Positions 5,840 through 13,086 of a stretch of DNA of 13,086 nucleotides are shown here, in pieces. The position numbers and the translations under genes are program-made. The notes beneath the pieces are model-generated. The model saw only the letters and a list, made by a program, of their open reading frames with translations, was not told the DNA's origin and made no database searches. Source of the stretch: Candidatus Nitrosopumilus sp. (GTDB taxonomy: Archaea > Thermoproteota > Nitrososphaeria > Nitrososphaerales > Nitrosopumilaceae); assembly GCA_013203245.1 (NCBI GenBank), contig JABMOR010000039.1, positions 1-13,086 of the forward strand, given 5' to 3'. Numbering within the stretch: position 1 is the stretch's first letter; each line of letters starts with the position of its first letter.

Positions 5840-6961
5840 TCAAGCTATTCTAGCTAATTTTTTACAAATCATGTATACTGCTGCAAATGTTGGAACTGTT
5901 ACTTTTTCATTCAGATATGGACCAAACTTTTTATTTTTTAATTTGAATTCTATAGGAGAATTTGCAAAAACTTCCACTGTATCATCACTAAGAAAAGATG
6001 CTTCTACATATGGATCAAAGTTTGTTAGATCATCACAATGAGTTTTTGTAAGACCACTTTTACTGTTAATAGAACCAGGTAGTCTAAAAATTCTGTGAAT
6101 ATCTATAGTTACATTTGGATCAATTTTTACACCAATATTTTCTGATGCATTATCTAGAGTTTTTTGAAAAGATGAATAACCATTTGCAAGTAATTCTGTA
6201 ATTATTTTTGAGCGTTTTGATTTTGAACCAAAAACATATTTTGAGAATCTACCTCTCCATCCATTTTCATTAAAATCTGGAAAAGATGCACGGTCTTGTT
6301 TGAATTTTTTCATCCCAAATGTTTCAGGAATAGCTCCACGTAGGGAAATATAATCAGTTAATTCTGATCTCTCTCTGGAGCCAATTTCTTGAAATTGTGA
6401 ATTATAAACATAAACATGAAATCCTTCATTGCCAGAAAAATACACTTGGATATTTTCTCTAGTTATTGCAAGATCATTAATTAAGACCTCTGATAATTTT
6501 TCAACCTCAATTTTAGATGCATCAATGCAATTTTTGCACGGTAAAGATTTTTTTTCTAGTTTTGTAGAATTGCATTTTGAACACTGTGTAAGATTTTTTG
6601 AAACTTCATTACAATCATTGCAAATTGATACTGTGTGATTTTCTCTACATGATAAATTTAGATCTTTTGCATCAATATCAAAAATTAGATCTGCCTCTTT
6701 CCAATCTTTTTCATTCATTGGTAAATTGGGAAATGTATAGCATGCGTTTGAACAATAGACATCAGATGGGATATTTTGCATAAGCAATAGATGTAATTCC
6801 TTATCGTCTTTGAGTGAAATATGACGAGTCATTCCTGAATTAAATTTCTGATAACCAAATTCTCTTTCAGATGTTCTCTCTGGAACTTTGATCTGATCAA
6901 AATGATTAAAGTAGTATTTTTTGAATGAATCCTCTAAAAATAATATATCTGCTTCTTGCAT
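5840..6961 (-). CDS. priS: DNA primase small (catalytic) subunit PriS
   Basis: Catalytic subunit of archaeal/eukaryotic-type primase, which makes primers for DNA replication together with PriL. It has 373 residues, in the normal range. Seen: metal-binding D95 and D97 in FDIDAKD, a SGNEGFHVYV motif (176-185) matching the family's SGRGxH signature, and IDPNVTIDIHRIFRLPGS (280-297), which holds the third catalytic aspartate (D281 or D287) and the nucleotide-contacting basic residues. The zinc region after DIDAKD is unusually rich in cysteine: C105, C114, C117, C127, C130, C142 and C145. C114-x2-C117-x9-C127-x2-C130 alone forms a complete four-Cys ribbon, so two zinc sites may be present where one is usual. 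The ATG at 6961 overlaps the priL stop by one base (TAATG), implying translational coupling. Confidence 0.95.
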   Translation of the reverse strand: MQEADILFLEDSFKKYYFNHFDQIKVPERTSEREFGYQKFNSGMTRHISLKDDKELHLLLMQNIPSDVYCSNACYTFPNLPMNEKDWKEADLIFDIDAKDLNLSCRENHTVSICNDCNEVSKNLTQCSKCNSTKLEKKSLPCKNCIDASKIEVEKLSEVLINDLAITRENIQVYFSGNEGFHVYVYNSQFQEIGSRERSELTDYISLRGAIPETFGMKKFKQDRASFPDFNENGWRGRFSKYVFGSKSKRSKIITELLANGYSSFQKTLDNASENIGVKIDPNVTIDIHRIFRLPGSINSKSGLTKTHCDDLTNFDPYVEASFLSDDTVEVFANSPIEFKLKNKKFGPYLNEKVTVPTFAAVYMICKKLARIA

Positions 6962-7986
6962 TATTTTTTCTTCCTTCCAAACTGTAATGGATTAATGATG
7001 TTATCGCATTCAGATGTGGCAAAACATAGACTTTGAGTTTTTAGTTTTTCACAAGAAGGACAAGAATATTGAGTTCCACTTCCAGATGTTCCAGCCAAGT
7101 GATTGAGTTGGTATAGTGTGACACGTTCGTTATAATCAGGTGCATTTTTGAACAATGGTGCAACTTGTTGAACTGTTTGTCCTTTTGATAAGAGAAAAGA
7201 TGCAAGCATAAATCTTCCAGAATGAGGAAGATTTTCACCTTTTTCAAGTATTTCAATTGCATGTTTTATGCAAGGTGGATATTCTCCAGTAGTTACAGTG
7301 TATGTTACAAACTTTTTTGATAATAAAACTAGTTTGTTAACAGAGTCTTCAAATCCAGGAATCATTGTAGGCGTTTTTGCATTGATAATTTTAGAATTGA
7401 TGTATGTTCCCAACTCTTTTCTTATCAATCTGACTGTTTCATGTGGTGAAAGAAAAACTTGTCCATTTTCCACATGGCGATTAATTAATTTCCATTCTCT
7501 TTCATGAAAATTAATAGAATGTTTTAGATAATCAGAAACAGGAATTACAAAATAACCATCAGATTTTTCGACTTGAACTGAAAAAAGATCATCAATAACT
7601 CTAATTGCAAGTTGATTTTTTGATTCATCTGAAATGTTTGCAAGATCTTTTTCCAAATATTTTTCTGCACGTCTTGCCTCAGCTAGTGCAAATCTCTTGA
7701 TCAGAGTATGCATTCCGCTTAATTTCAATAGAACTATAGCCAATAGAAACGAAAAAACTTCCCTTGGAAGAGCGGCCTCTTTTGAAACATGATCTCCATC
7801 CAGATCAGATTTGTAGATTTTTCCATCTGCTGCTACTAGAATCCGTTGATATGCCTTCTTGATAAGATCCTTCAAGTCAGGATCTGTTCCAAACTGCTCA
7901 AGTGAAAATCCCTGATCTTTTAGATATTGACCAGCATCTGCTAGAAAGGGATATTTTGCAATTTCATCTTGTCCTAGTGCAAGCAT
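6961..7986 (-). CDS. priL: DNA primase large subunit PriL (Fe-S)
   Basis: Regulatory subunit of the replicative primase. It stabilises PriS and contributes to initiation through a C-terminal iron-sulfur domain. It has 341 residues. The C-terminal domain supplies C239 in YPPCIKHAI, then C309 and C312 in YSCPSC, C321 and C327. Four of these are expected to bind the [4Fe-4S] cluster, most likely 239, 312, 321 and 327, leaving C309 as an extra. The basic tail ends FGRKKK. The N-terminal half is helical with no recognisable catalytic motif, as in the family. The ATG at 7986 has a box A about 25 bases upstream and no Shine-Dalgarno site, suggesting a leaderless message. It is the first gene of a priL-priS operon and is divergent from nfo. 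Confidence 0.95.
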   Translation of the reverse strand: MLALGQDEIAKYPFLADAGQYLKDQGFSLEQFGTDPDLKDLIKKAYQRILVAADGKIYKSDLDGDHVSKEAALPREVFSFLLAIVLLKLSGMHTLIKRFALAEARRAEKYLEKDLANISDESKNQLAIRVIDDLFSVQVEKSDGYFVIPVSDYLKHSINFHEREWKLINRHVENGQVFLSPHETVRLIRKELGTYINSKIINAKTPTMIPGFEDSVNKLVLLSKKFVTYTVTTGEYPPCIKHAIEILEKGENLPHSGRFMLASFLLSKGQTVQQVAPLFKNAPDYNERVTLYQLNHLAGTSGSGTQYSCPSCEKLKTQSLCFATSECDNIINPLQFGRKKK

Positions 7987-8003
7987 GAAAGTAATTTACC
8001 GGG

Positions 8004-8016
8004 TTTACTTAAAAAT
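8004..8016 (-). promoter_or_regulatory. Candidate box A for the priL-priS operon
   Basis: The minus strand reads ATTTTTAAGTAAA, with the core centred about 25 bases before the priL ATG at 7986. It lies in the 86-base gap shared with the divergent nfo gene. Spacing-based inference. Confidence 0.5.
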
Positions 8017-8041
8017 CTGATTTTTTGAATTTTGACGCTGG

Positions 8042-8050
8042 TTTAAATTA
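8042..8050 (+). promoter_or_regulatory. Candidate box A for nfo
   Basis: TTTAAATTA centred about 27 bases upstream of the ATG at 8073. It falls inside the longer in-frame extension that starts at 8025, which argues that the extension is not translated from its own transcript. Confidence 0.5.
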
Positions 8051-8072
8051 TGTTTTGAGAAAAATGTTGTAT

Positions 8073-8912
8073 ATGCAAATTGGATGTCATGTCTCAATAT
8101 CTGGATCAATTGACAAATCAGTAGATAATGCAGTTGAGAGAGAATGTTCCGCATTTCAAATATTTACAAGAAATCCAAGAGGTTGGCATGCAAAAGAACT
8201 CACCAAAGAAGACATTAATAATTTCAAATTAAAACTAAAAGCAAGTAAGATTGATAGATTTGCAACATGTGCGCATATGCCATATTTACCAAATCTTGCA
8301 TCACCTAAAGATGATGGATTTGAGAAATCTGTTAAAACTTTGATAGATGAATCTGAAAGATGCTCACAGTTAGGAATTCCATATCTAGTAACACATCTCG
8401 GAAGCCATTTAGGTACTGGTGATGAGGCAGGAATTAAACGACTAGTGAAAGGATTGACAAAAGCTGGAAAGACAAAAAATGATGTAATGATTCTTTTAGA
8501 AAATACTGCAGGACAGAAAAATTCAGTAGGTTCTAATTTTGAACAGTTGGGAGAAATTTTCAAACAACTAAAACCTGCAAAAAAGTTTGGTGTTTGTTTA
8601 GATACTTGTCATGCATTTGTTGCAGGATATGATTTAAAAACTGAAGAAAATGTAAAGAAAACTTTTTCTGAATTTGATAAACATGTGGGTATAGATAATT
8701 TAAAAATTCTTCATCTTAATGATGCTAAAGGAGAAATTGGTTGTAATCTTGATAGACATTATCATTTAGGATTGGGTGGAATTGGAGAAAAAGGAATTTC
8801 AGCTGTAGTAAAATTTGCTAACAAGAAAAAAATTCCCATAATTTTAGAGACACCAATTGATGATGACAGAGATGACTTTGAAAATGTACGAGTCGCAAAG
8901 GGATTTGCGTAG
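8073..8912 (+). CDS. nfo: Endonuclease IV (AP endonuclease)
   Basis: Zinc-dependent AP endonuclease of the Nfo/EndoIV family, which cleaves DNA 5' of abasic sites in base-excision repair. It has 279 residues, the usual length. All nine trinuclear-zinc ligands can be placed by comparison with E. coli Nfo: H68 (CAHMPY), H108 (VTHLGS), E143 (LLENTAG), D177 and H180 (CLDTCHAFVAGYD), H214 (ILHLND), D227 and H229 (LDRHYH) and E259 (ILETP). The N-terminus MQIGCHVSISGSI matches the family's first strand. I use the ATG at 8073 rather than in-frame ATGs at 8025 or 8064, because the family starts at this strand and because a box A is centred 27 bases upstream. It is divergent from the primase operon and 31 bases before glyS, with which it may be co-transcribed. 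Confidence 0.96.
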   Translation: MQIGCHVSISGSIDKSVDNAVERECSAFQIFTRNPRGWHAKELTKEDINNFKLKLKASKIDRFATCAHMPYLPNLASPKDDGFEKSVKTLIDESERCSQLGIPYLVTHLGSHLGTGDEAGIKRLVKGLTKAGKTKNDVMILLENTAGQKNSVGSNFEQLGEIFKQLKPAKKFGVCLDTCHAFVAGYDLKTEENVKKTFSEFDKHVGIDNLKILHLNDAKGEIGCNLDRHYHLGLGGIGEKGISAVVKFANKKKIPIILETPIDDDRDDFENVRVAKGFA

Positions 8913-8921
8913 AAATTTATT
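8912..8921 (+). promoter_or_regulatory. Candidate box A for glyS
   Basis: An AT-rich stretch (core AAATTTAT at 8913-8920) just after the nfo stop codon, centred about 28 bases before the ATG at 8944. It would permit leaderless transcription of glyS separately from nfo. Weak, composition-based. Confidence 0.35.
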
Positions 8922-8943
8922 TCATGGATGAGTGAATGATATA

Positions 8944-10401
8944 ATGGACTATGAAGCAGTAATGAAACTAGCACTTGAGCGTGGATTTTACTTTCCTAGC
9001 TGTGAAGTTTATGCAGATGCACAGGCTGGATTTTGGGAATATGGACCATCTGGCGTTAGTCTAAAAAATAAATTTCTTGAACTGTGGAGAAGAGAACTAA
9101 TCAGAAGAGACGGAATGCTTGAAATTGATGGCGCTCAAATAATGTCAAAATCAGTTTTTGAAGCATCAGGACACTTAGGAAATTTTGCGGATCCAATAAT
9201 CAAATGTACAAAATGTAATGCTACGTTTAGAGCAGATAGAACTATTGCAGAACTTACACAGATTGAAATTCCTGAAAGTGCAGATTTAAAAGAATTTGAT
9301 AATGCAATTTTACAAAATAATATCAAGTGTCCAAAGTGTAAGGGGGATTTTGATAAAACAAAGAACTTCAACATGATGTTCAAAGTAGGTATTGGTCCTG
9401 AAGAAGAGGAAGCATATCTACGACCTGAGACATGCCAATCAATCTTTGTAGATTTTCCTAGACTATACAAGACAATGAGAGGTAAACTTCCTTTGGGAAT
9501 AGCACAAGTGGGTAAAAGTTTTAGAAATGAAATTGCACCTAGACAAAGTTTACTTCGTTTAAGGGAATTTTATCAGGCAGAAATTGAAGTGTTTTGCAAC
9601 CCAAACAAACTATCAGAGATGGAAAAATTTTCTGAAATTCAAGATGTCATTCTTAGAATTCAGACAGATGGAAATCCTGTACCCATGACATGTAAGCAAG
9701 CAGTGGAATCAGGTGTTGTTCCTAACAAGCTTGTAGCGTATTATCTGGGAATTTTAACTGAATTTTATGAAAAATCTGGAATTGATATTACAAAAAGCAG
9801 ATTTAGAAAACTAGGGGATAAAGAAAAAGCATTCTATGCTGAAGTTGCGTTTGATTTTGAAGTAGAAACTACAATTGGATGGCTAGAACTTGTTGCTTGC
9901 AATTACAGATCTGACTATGATTTGTCCAGTCATGCAAAAAAGAGCAAGCAGAAATTTGAGATAATGGATGAGGATGACAAAGTTTTACCACATGTATTTG
10001 AGATATCAATGGGAATTGATAGGAGTTTGTATACAATTTTGGAGCACAGTCTGAAAGATGACAAAGAACATGAGAGAGTCGTACTATCATTAAAGCCATA
10101 CCTTGCCCCAGTTCATGTGGGAATTTTATCTCTAGTCAAAAAAGATGGGCTCAAAGAGAAAACTGATGAGATTTATCTTCAACTTAAAAGAAAATTTGAT
10201 GCATTCCTAGATCATTCTGGTGCAATTGGAAGACGATATAGAAGATTAGATGAGATTGGATCTCCCTTTGCCATTACTGTTGATCACCAAACTCTAGAAG
10301 ACAATACAGTAACAATTAGAAAAAGAGATTCCATGGAACAAAGTAGGATTAACATTTCAGAGTTGGATTCTGTTTTATTAGATTCAACTGCTTATCCTTG
10401 A
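8944..10401 (+). CDS. glyS: Glycyl-tRNA synthetase (class II, homodimeric type)
   Basis: Class II aminoacyl-tRNA synthetase that charges tRNA-Gly, of the alpha2 type found in archaea, eukaryotes and some bacteria. It has 485 residues. Seen: N-terminal RGFYFPSCEVYADAQAGF with YGPSG (33-37), a GHLGNFADP segment at 76-84, a zinc ribbon C88-x2-C91 and C129-x2-C132, RPET at 160-163, motif 2 SFRNEIAPRQ (192-201, with R194 and E196), an EFYQAEIEVF strand, motif 3 GIDR at 357-360, and a C-terminal anticodon-binding domain from about residue 385 (LAPVHVGIL). A GTG at 8932 would add four residues. I prefer the ATG at 8944 because of the box A spacing and the family N-terminus. A cognate tRNA-Gly(CCC) gene lies elsewhere in this window. 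Confidence 0.95.
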   Translation: MDYEAVMKLALERGFYFPSCEVYADAQAGFWEYGPSGVSLKNKFLELWRRELIRRDGMLEIDGAQIMSKSVFEASGHLGNFADPIIKCTKCNATFRADRTIAELTQIEIPESADLKEFDNAILQNNIKCPKCKGDFDKTKNFNMMFKVGIGPEEEEAYLRPETCQSIFVDFPRLYKTMRGKLPLGIAQVGKSFRNEIAPRQSLLRLREFYQAEIEVFCNPNKLSEMEKFSEIQDVILRIQTDGNPVPMTCKQAVESGVVPNKLVAYYLGILTEFYEKSGIDITKSRFRKLGDKEKAFYAEVAFDFEVETTIGWLELVACNYRSDYDLSSHAKKSKQKFEIMDEDDKVLPHVFEISMGIDRSLYTILEHSLKDDKEHERVVLSLKPYLAPVHVGILSLVKKDGLKEKTDEIYLQLKRKFDAFLDHSGAIGRRYRRLDEIGSPFAITVDHQTLEDNTVTIRKRDSMEQSRINISELDSVLLDSTAYP

Positions 10402-10406
10402 TGAAT

Positions 10407-10418
10407 ATTTTTAAAAAT
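10407..10418. terminator. Palindromic T-run, possible two-way terminator
   Basis: A perfect 12-base palindrome ATTTTTAAAAAT in the 24-base gap between the convergent glyS and surface-protein genes. It presents a five-T run to transcription from either direction, and archaeal termination commonly uses U-runs. The short stem is all A-T, so hairpin strength is negligible; the call rests on the T-run and position. Confidence 0.4.
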
Positions 10419-10425
10419 TAGATAA

Positions 10426-13086
10426 TCATTGTGATTTAACAGTAATTGTTTCAGAATGATATCTGTATTTTATCTTCACAGTTGGATCTTCTGATGCATG
10501 TGCTTCTTGTACAAATTCATCATCGCTTTCAAGTGATACATTCCATTGACCAATGATTGGATCAATTGAAGTAATTGAAAATCTCTCAAGTACATTATCT
10601 GAGCCACTGTATTTGATTCGTAGTATCTGTTCTCCATATGGAACACTTTCTAATCCACCACGATTACCAAGTGTGTTGTCTTTGACTAGACATTCTGCTG
10701 CACCTCCAATGATACATTGTCCTTGAGGATCAGTTACCTTGAATCTCAATTCAGAGTTACTATTTGATGCATAAACTAGAGCAGGATCAGCCAATACCTG
10801 TTCATCTTGAGTGATTACTTGCAATGCAGGCATCTCAGATGCTGCCACTGAGATAGTTTTTGGATAACTGGAAACTAGAGCAGATTCTGTGACAATTGTA
10901 GTATCATACAAGTCCACTTTTCCTTCAAAGTCATATGTAATGTAACCATCAGATTTTGGAATATTCCAGTTGAAGATTACCTGAGTTTGTCCTGTGCCAA
11001 ATAGTTGAGATTTCTTTGAGACTGTTTGTCCATCTACTACTAGTGAGACAATTCCATATGATGGAGAATCCTCATTGAATATGTAAAATTCTGGTTTGAT
11101 TGTTGAGCCAGATGGAGCAATTGTTGGCATGTCTACTTCAATTGCAACATTAGATGTTGTGGTTGGCTTTACACCAATGTTGTAATGAGTGGATTCGGAT
11201 ATACTGCCATTCTCATCAGTGATGTATAACCAATATGCCATACCAGGTTCTACCATGAAAAATGATGGGATTACTCCGCTAACCAAGTTCATAGAGTCTG
11301 AGACATACAAAGATGCTACATCCATTCGAATTGACATGAATTGATCATCTGGTTGTCCCAGGGTAATTGATCTGAGTTCCACACGTTCTAGTAAAGTATC
11401 ACTATCAATTATTGCAGAAACTCTCAAGTCTTGACCATCAAGGTATAGGAATTCTGATTCTGTATTTGCGTCATATGTTGTACCGTTTGCAATCTGAACT
11501 TTGGCATCAAAGATTCTTGTAGTAGATTCTGGAACCTCTGGAAGATCATATTCAGGAAGTGGAATAAATACTGAAGTTCCTTCACATGACAATAATTTTA
11601 CTGATGCTTGCACAGTGTGGTTTGTAGTTCCTTTTTCTTCTGTAACTGATATCATCAAGAAAGATTCCTCAGAGGATATTGGCATCTCATAGAGGTATCT
11701 ATCTAAAGTAGAGAATTGGTTAATCTCTTCATATGGTTGGACTTTTGCTAATGCAGCATATACAACTCCAGATTTTGCAGTGGAGATTTTTACTGTTGGT
11801 GGAGTATCAGCATCACTTGAGACTAGAATTCTTGCCATATTCTCAGTACATTTGTCATATGATACCTCATTGATTGCAAGGGGAGTAGCAAGTATTCCAC
11901 CAAATCCACCTGCTGCTCCTGCTCCAGAACTATGACCTGTACTTCCTCCTCCACCAGATGATCCTGAAGATGAGCCTGCTGATGTTGCTGTACCTGATGA
12001 GGACGAAGTACCTTTTGATACACCAAATGAAGTCAAGTGTGTAGTCCAGAGGTATACACGAATACCATCATCTTTCCAACATTCATCGCCAGCTTTGAGT
12101 TGACCTGCTCCGTTAATACCATCAAGTGCAGCAAGAGTATCACCAGTACAAACAGTGGTTATAATTTTGGTTTCTTCAGAACCTTGTTTGAAGAATGCAG
12201 AAAGTCCCTTATTGCCTTGTGATGGAAATTCTATTCGTATAGGTTTATCGAGAGATAAACGTTGATCGGATCCAAATTCTACTACTAATACAGGATCATA
12301 TGTGATAGTTGTAGTAATACCATTTACTGTAGAACTAGAAGTTGGGACAGTTGCTGTAGTAGCACTAAGTAACTCAAGTTTGCCATCCCAAGTGTTTGTA
12401 CCAGATACCTTAGTATTATCAAAGAATGTTGTTATTACTTCTAGATTAGAATCAGAATTTTCATCACGGTTAACTGTAAATCCAGAAGGATATGTTACAT
12501 CTTTTGTTGTTGCAGTTGTAGTTGCAAGATTACTGGAATCTAAGAAGACACTATCGGTATTTGTAACATTAACATTGATTGTAGTTGTTGCAAGTCCTCC
12601 TGAAGGAATTACAATTACAGAATTAGATGCTGTGACGGTAATGGTTGAAGCATTAGATGATGGATTAATAATAATTGGATCGGCAAGTGTAGGAGTAGAT
12701 GGTGTTTTTTGTGTAACTGTACCATGTGAAAAAGATATTGATTCAGTTAGTGATTTGGTAAATGATGTGTCTGTATCTAGTGTGTCAGATAGACCTAGTG
12801 TTTCTTCTAGTGTGATGGTAAATGATGTGTCTGCATCTAGTGTGTCAGATAGACCTAGTGTTTCTTCTAGTGTGATCGATATTCCTTTCTTAGTAGACAT
12901 TGTGTCAGATAATCCAAATGTTTCAGATAGTATGATTTGTTTGGATGCGTCAGTTGTTATGTTCTCAGATAGATTTGCAGTCTCTGATAGTGTGATGGTA
13001 AATGATGTGTCTGCATCTAGTGTGTCAGATAGACCTAGTGTTTCTTCTAGTGTGATCGATATTCCTTTCTTAGTAGACATTGTGTC
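10426..13086 (-). CDS. Large repeat-containing cell-surface protein, C-terminal part only
   Basis: A probable secreted or surface-layer-associated protein. The 5' end is outside the window: the frame stays open through position 13086, and the methionine encoded at 13078-13080 is an internal repeat residue. Numbering from that Met, residues 1-120 are six tandem 20-residue repeats ending in an LETxGLSDT-like tail. Thr/Ser/Asn-rich beta-type sequence follows to about 355. Residues 357-396 are a Ser/Gly/Ala linker, and about 490 more residues have a beta-rich look. Cysteines are few and seem paired (C311/C334, C411/C499 and two near the C-terminus), compatible with disulfides outside the cell. 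There are several N-x-S/T sites and no C-terminal membrane anchor. Acid-rich, Thr/Ser-rich repeats of this style are common in marine ammonia-oxidising archaea; an adhesin or surface-layer role is inferred. Confidence 0.8.
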   Translation of the reverse strand, partial: DTMSTKKGISITLEETLGLSDTLDADTSFTITLSETANLSENITTDASKQIILSETFGLSDTMSTKKGISITLEETLGLSDTLDADTSFTITLEETLGLSDTLDTDTSFTKSLTESISFSHGTVTQKTPSTPTLADPIIINPSSNASTITVTASNSVIVIPSGGLATTTINVNVTNTDSVFLDSSNLATTTATTKDVTYPSGFTVNRDENSDSNLEVITTFFDNTKVSGTNTWDGKLELLSATTATVPTSSSTVNGITTTITYDPVLVVEFGSDQRLSLDKPIRIEFPSQGNKGLSAFFKQGSEETKIITTVCTGDTLAALDGINGAGQLKAGDECWKDDGIRVYLWTTHLTSFGVSKGTSSSSGTATSAGSSSGSSGGGGSTGHSSGAGAAGGFGGILATPLAINEVSYDKCTENMARILVSSDADTPPTVKISTAKSGVVYAALAKVQPYEEINQFSTLDRYLYEMPISSEESFLMISVTEEKGTTNHTVQASVKLLSCEGTSVFIPLPEYDLPEVPESTTRIFDAKVQIANGTTYDANTESEFLYLDGQDLRVSAIIDSDTLLERVELRSITLGQPDDQFMSIRMDVASLYVSDSMNLVSGVIPSFFMVEPGMAYWLYITDENGSISESTHYNIGVKPTTTSNVAIEVDMPTIAPSGSTIKPEFYIFNEDSPSYGIVSLVVDGQTVSKKSQLFGTGQTQVIFNWNIPKSDGYITYDFEGKVDLYDTTIVTESALVSSYPKTISVAASEMPALQVITQDEQVLADPALVYASNSNSELRFKVTDPQGQCIIGGAAECLVKDNTLGNRGGLESVPYGEQILRIKYSGSDNVLERFSITSIDPIIGQWNVSLESDDEFVQEAHASEDPTVKIKYRYHSETITVKSQ
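12721..13086 (-). repeat. Tandem 60-bp coding repeats (six 20-aa units, continuing past the window)
   Basis: Exact 60-base periodicity with units at 12721-12780, 12781-12840, 12841-12900, 12901-12960, 12961-13020 and 13021-13080, all in frame on the minus strand. Each unit is an 8-residue head (types MSTKKGIS, LDADTSFT, LDTDTSFT, ITTDASKQ) plus a 12-residue tail (types ITLEETLGLSDT, ITLSETANLSEN, IILSETFGLSDT, KSLTESISFSHG). Heads and tails occur in different combinations. The units at 12841-12900 and 13021-13080 are identical over all 60 bases. The array continues beyond the window, since its last six bases start another tail. Confidence 0.95.

Noticed and set aside
8025..8072. Upstream ATG extending endonuclease IV by 16 residues
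   Set aside because: The extension has no family counterpart and contains the likely box A; the family N-terminus begins at 8073.
8156..8563. A 135-residue open frame antisense to nfo
   Set aside because: Lies wholly inside the strongly conserved nfo gene, has no recognisable motif and no promoter.
9135..9470. A 111-residue open frame antisense to glyS
   Set aside because: It is the complement of the conserved GlyRS zinc-ribbon region; its cysteine and histidine pattern is a by-product of that coding.
13078..13080. ATG at 13080 as the true start of the surface protein
   Set aside because: The same Met occurs within an identical internal repeat unit (12898-12900), and the frame is open upstream to the window edge, so the start is outside.
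12841..13080. Surface-protein repeats as a phage tail or transposon-derived element
   Set aside because: No integrase, transposase, terminal inverted repeats or target duplications are present in or near the gene.
12721..13086. Regular 60-base repeats that could suggest a CRISPR-like or satellite array
   Set aside because: The units are contiguous, in frame and encode a 20-residue protein repeat inside a long open frame, with no spacers.

Overview
The window looks like part of an ammonia-oxidising-archaeon-type (Nitrososphaerota/Thaumarchaeota, Nitrosopumilus-like) chromosome. The evidence is an information-processing gene set that is archaeal throughout: aIF2-gamma, ribosomal protein S6e, the heterodimeric primase PriS/PriL and an archaeal/eukaryotic-type glycyl-tRNA synthetase. 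The DNA is AT-rich and very tightly packed, and most start codons have a TATA-like box A 24-28 bases upstream and no Shine-Dalgarno site, which suggests leaderless mRNAs. The lineage is inferred from gene content and style; no search was run.

Layout. Positions 1-899 (minus strand) hold rps6e followed by the 5' part of the aIF2-gamma gene, cut by the window start. Positions 974-1396 hold two very small zinc-ribbon genes that meet tail to tail with no spacer, then tRNA-Gly(CCC). Positions 1397-5792 (minus) hold, in transcription order, a UPF0182 membrane protein, a stand-alone class I glutamine amidotransferase that begins in the same reading frame right after the UPF0182 stop codon, and a C39-peptidase-like protein with TPR repeats whose stop codon touches the tRNA. 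Positions 5840-7986 (minus) hold priL-priS, overlapping by one base. Positions 8073-10401 (plus) hold endonuclease IV (nfo) and glycyl-tRNA synthetase. Positions 10426-13086 (minus) hold the C-terminal part of a large, probably secreted, surface protein whose N-terminal side is a 20-residue tandem repeat array running off the window end.

Function. PriS and PriL form the replicative primase. Endonuclease IV, transcribed divergently from them, repairs abasic sites. S6e, aIF2-gamma, tRNA-Gly and GlyRS serve translation. UPF0182, the amidotransferase and the C39/TPR protein form a same-strand neighbourhood of unknown purpose. No gene-free stretch exceeds about 90 bases. I saw no mobile element, CRISPR array, phage gene or recognised defence system.

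The points most worth checking are the single TAG separating UPF0182 from the amidotransferase, the degenerate catalytic motifs of that amidotransferase and of the C39 domain, an extra four-cysteine knuckle inserted in PriS, box A elements that seem to serve both strands, and the 60-bp repeat array with an internally identical 99-bp block.
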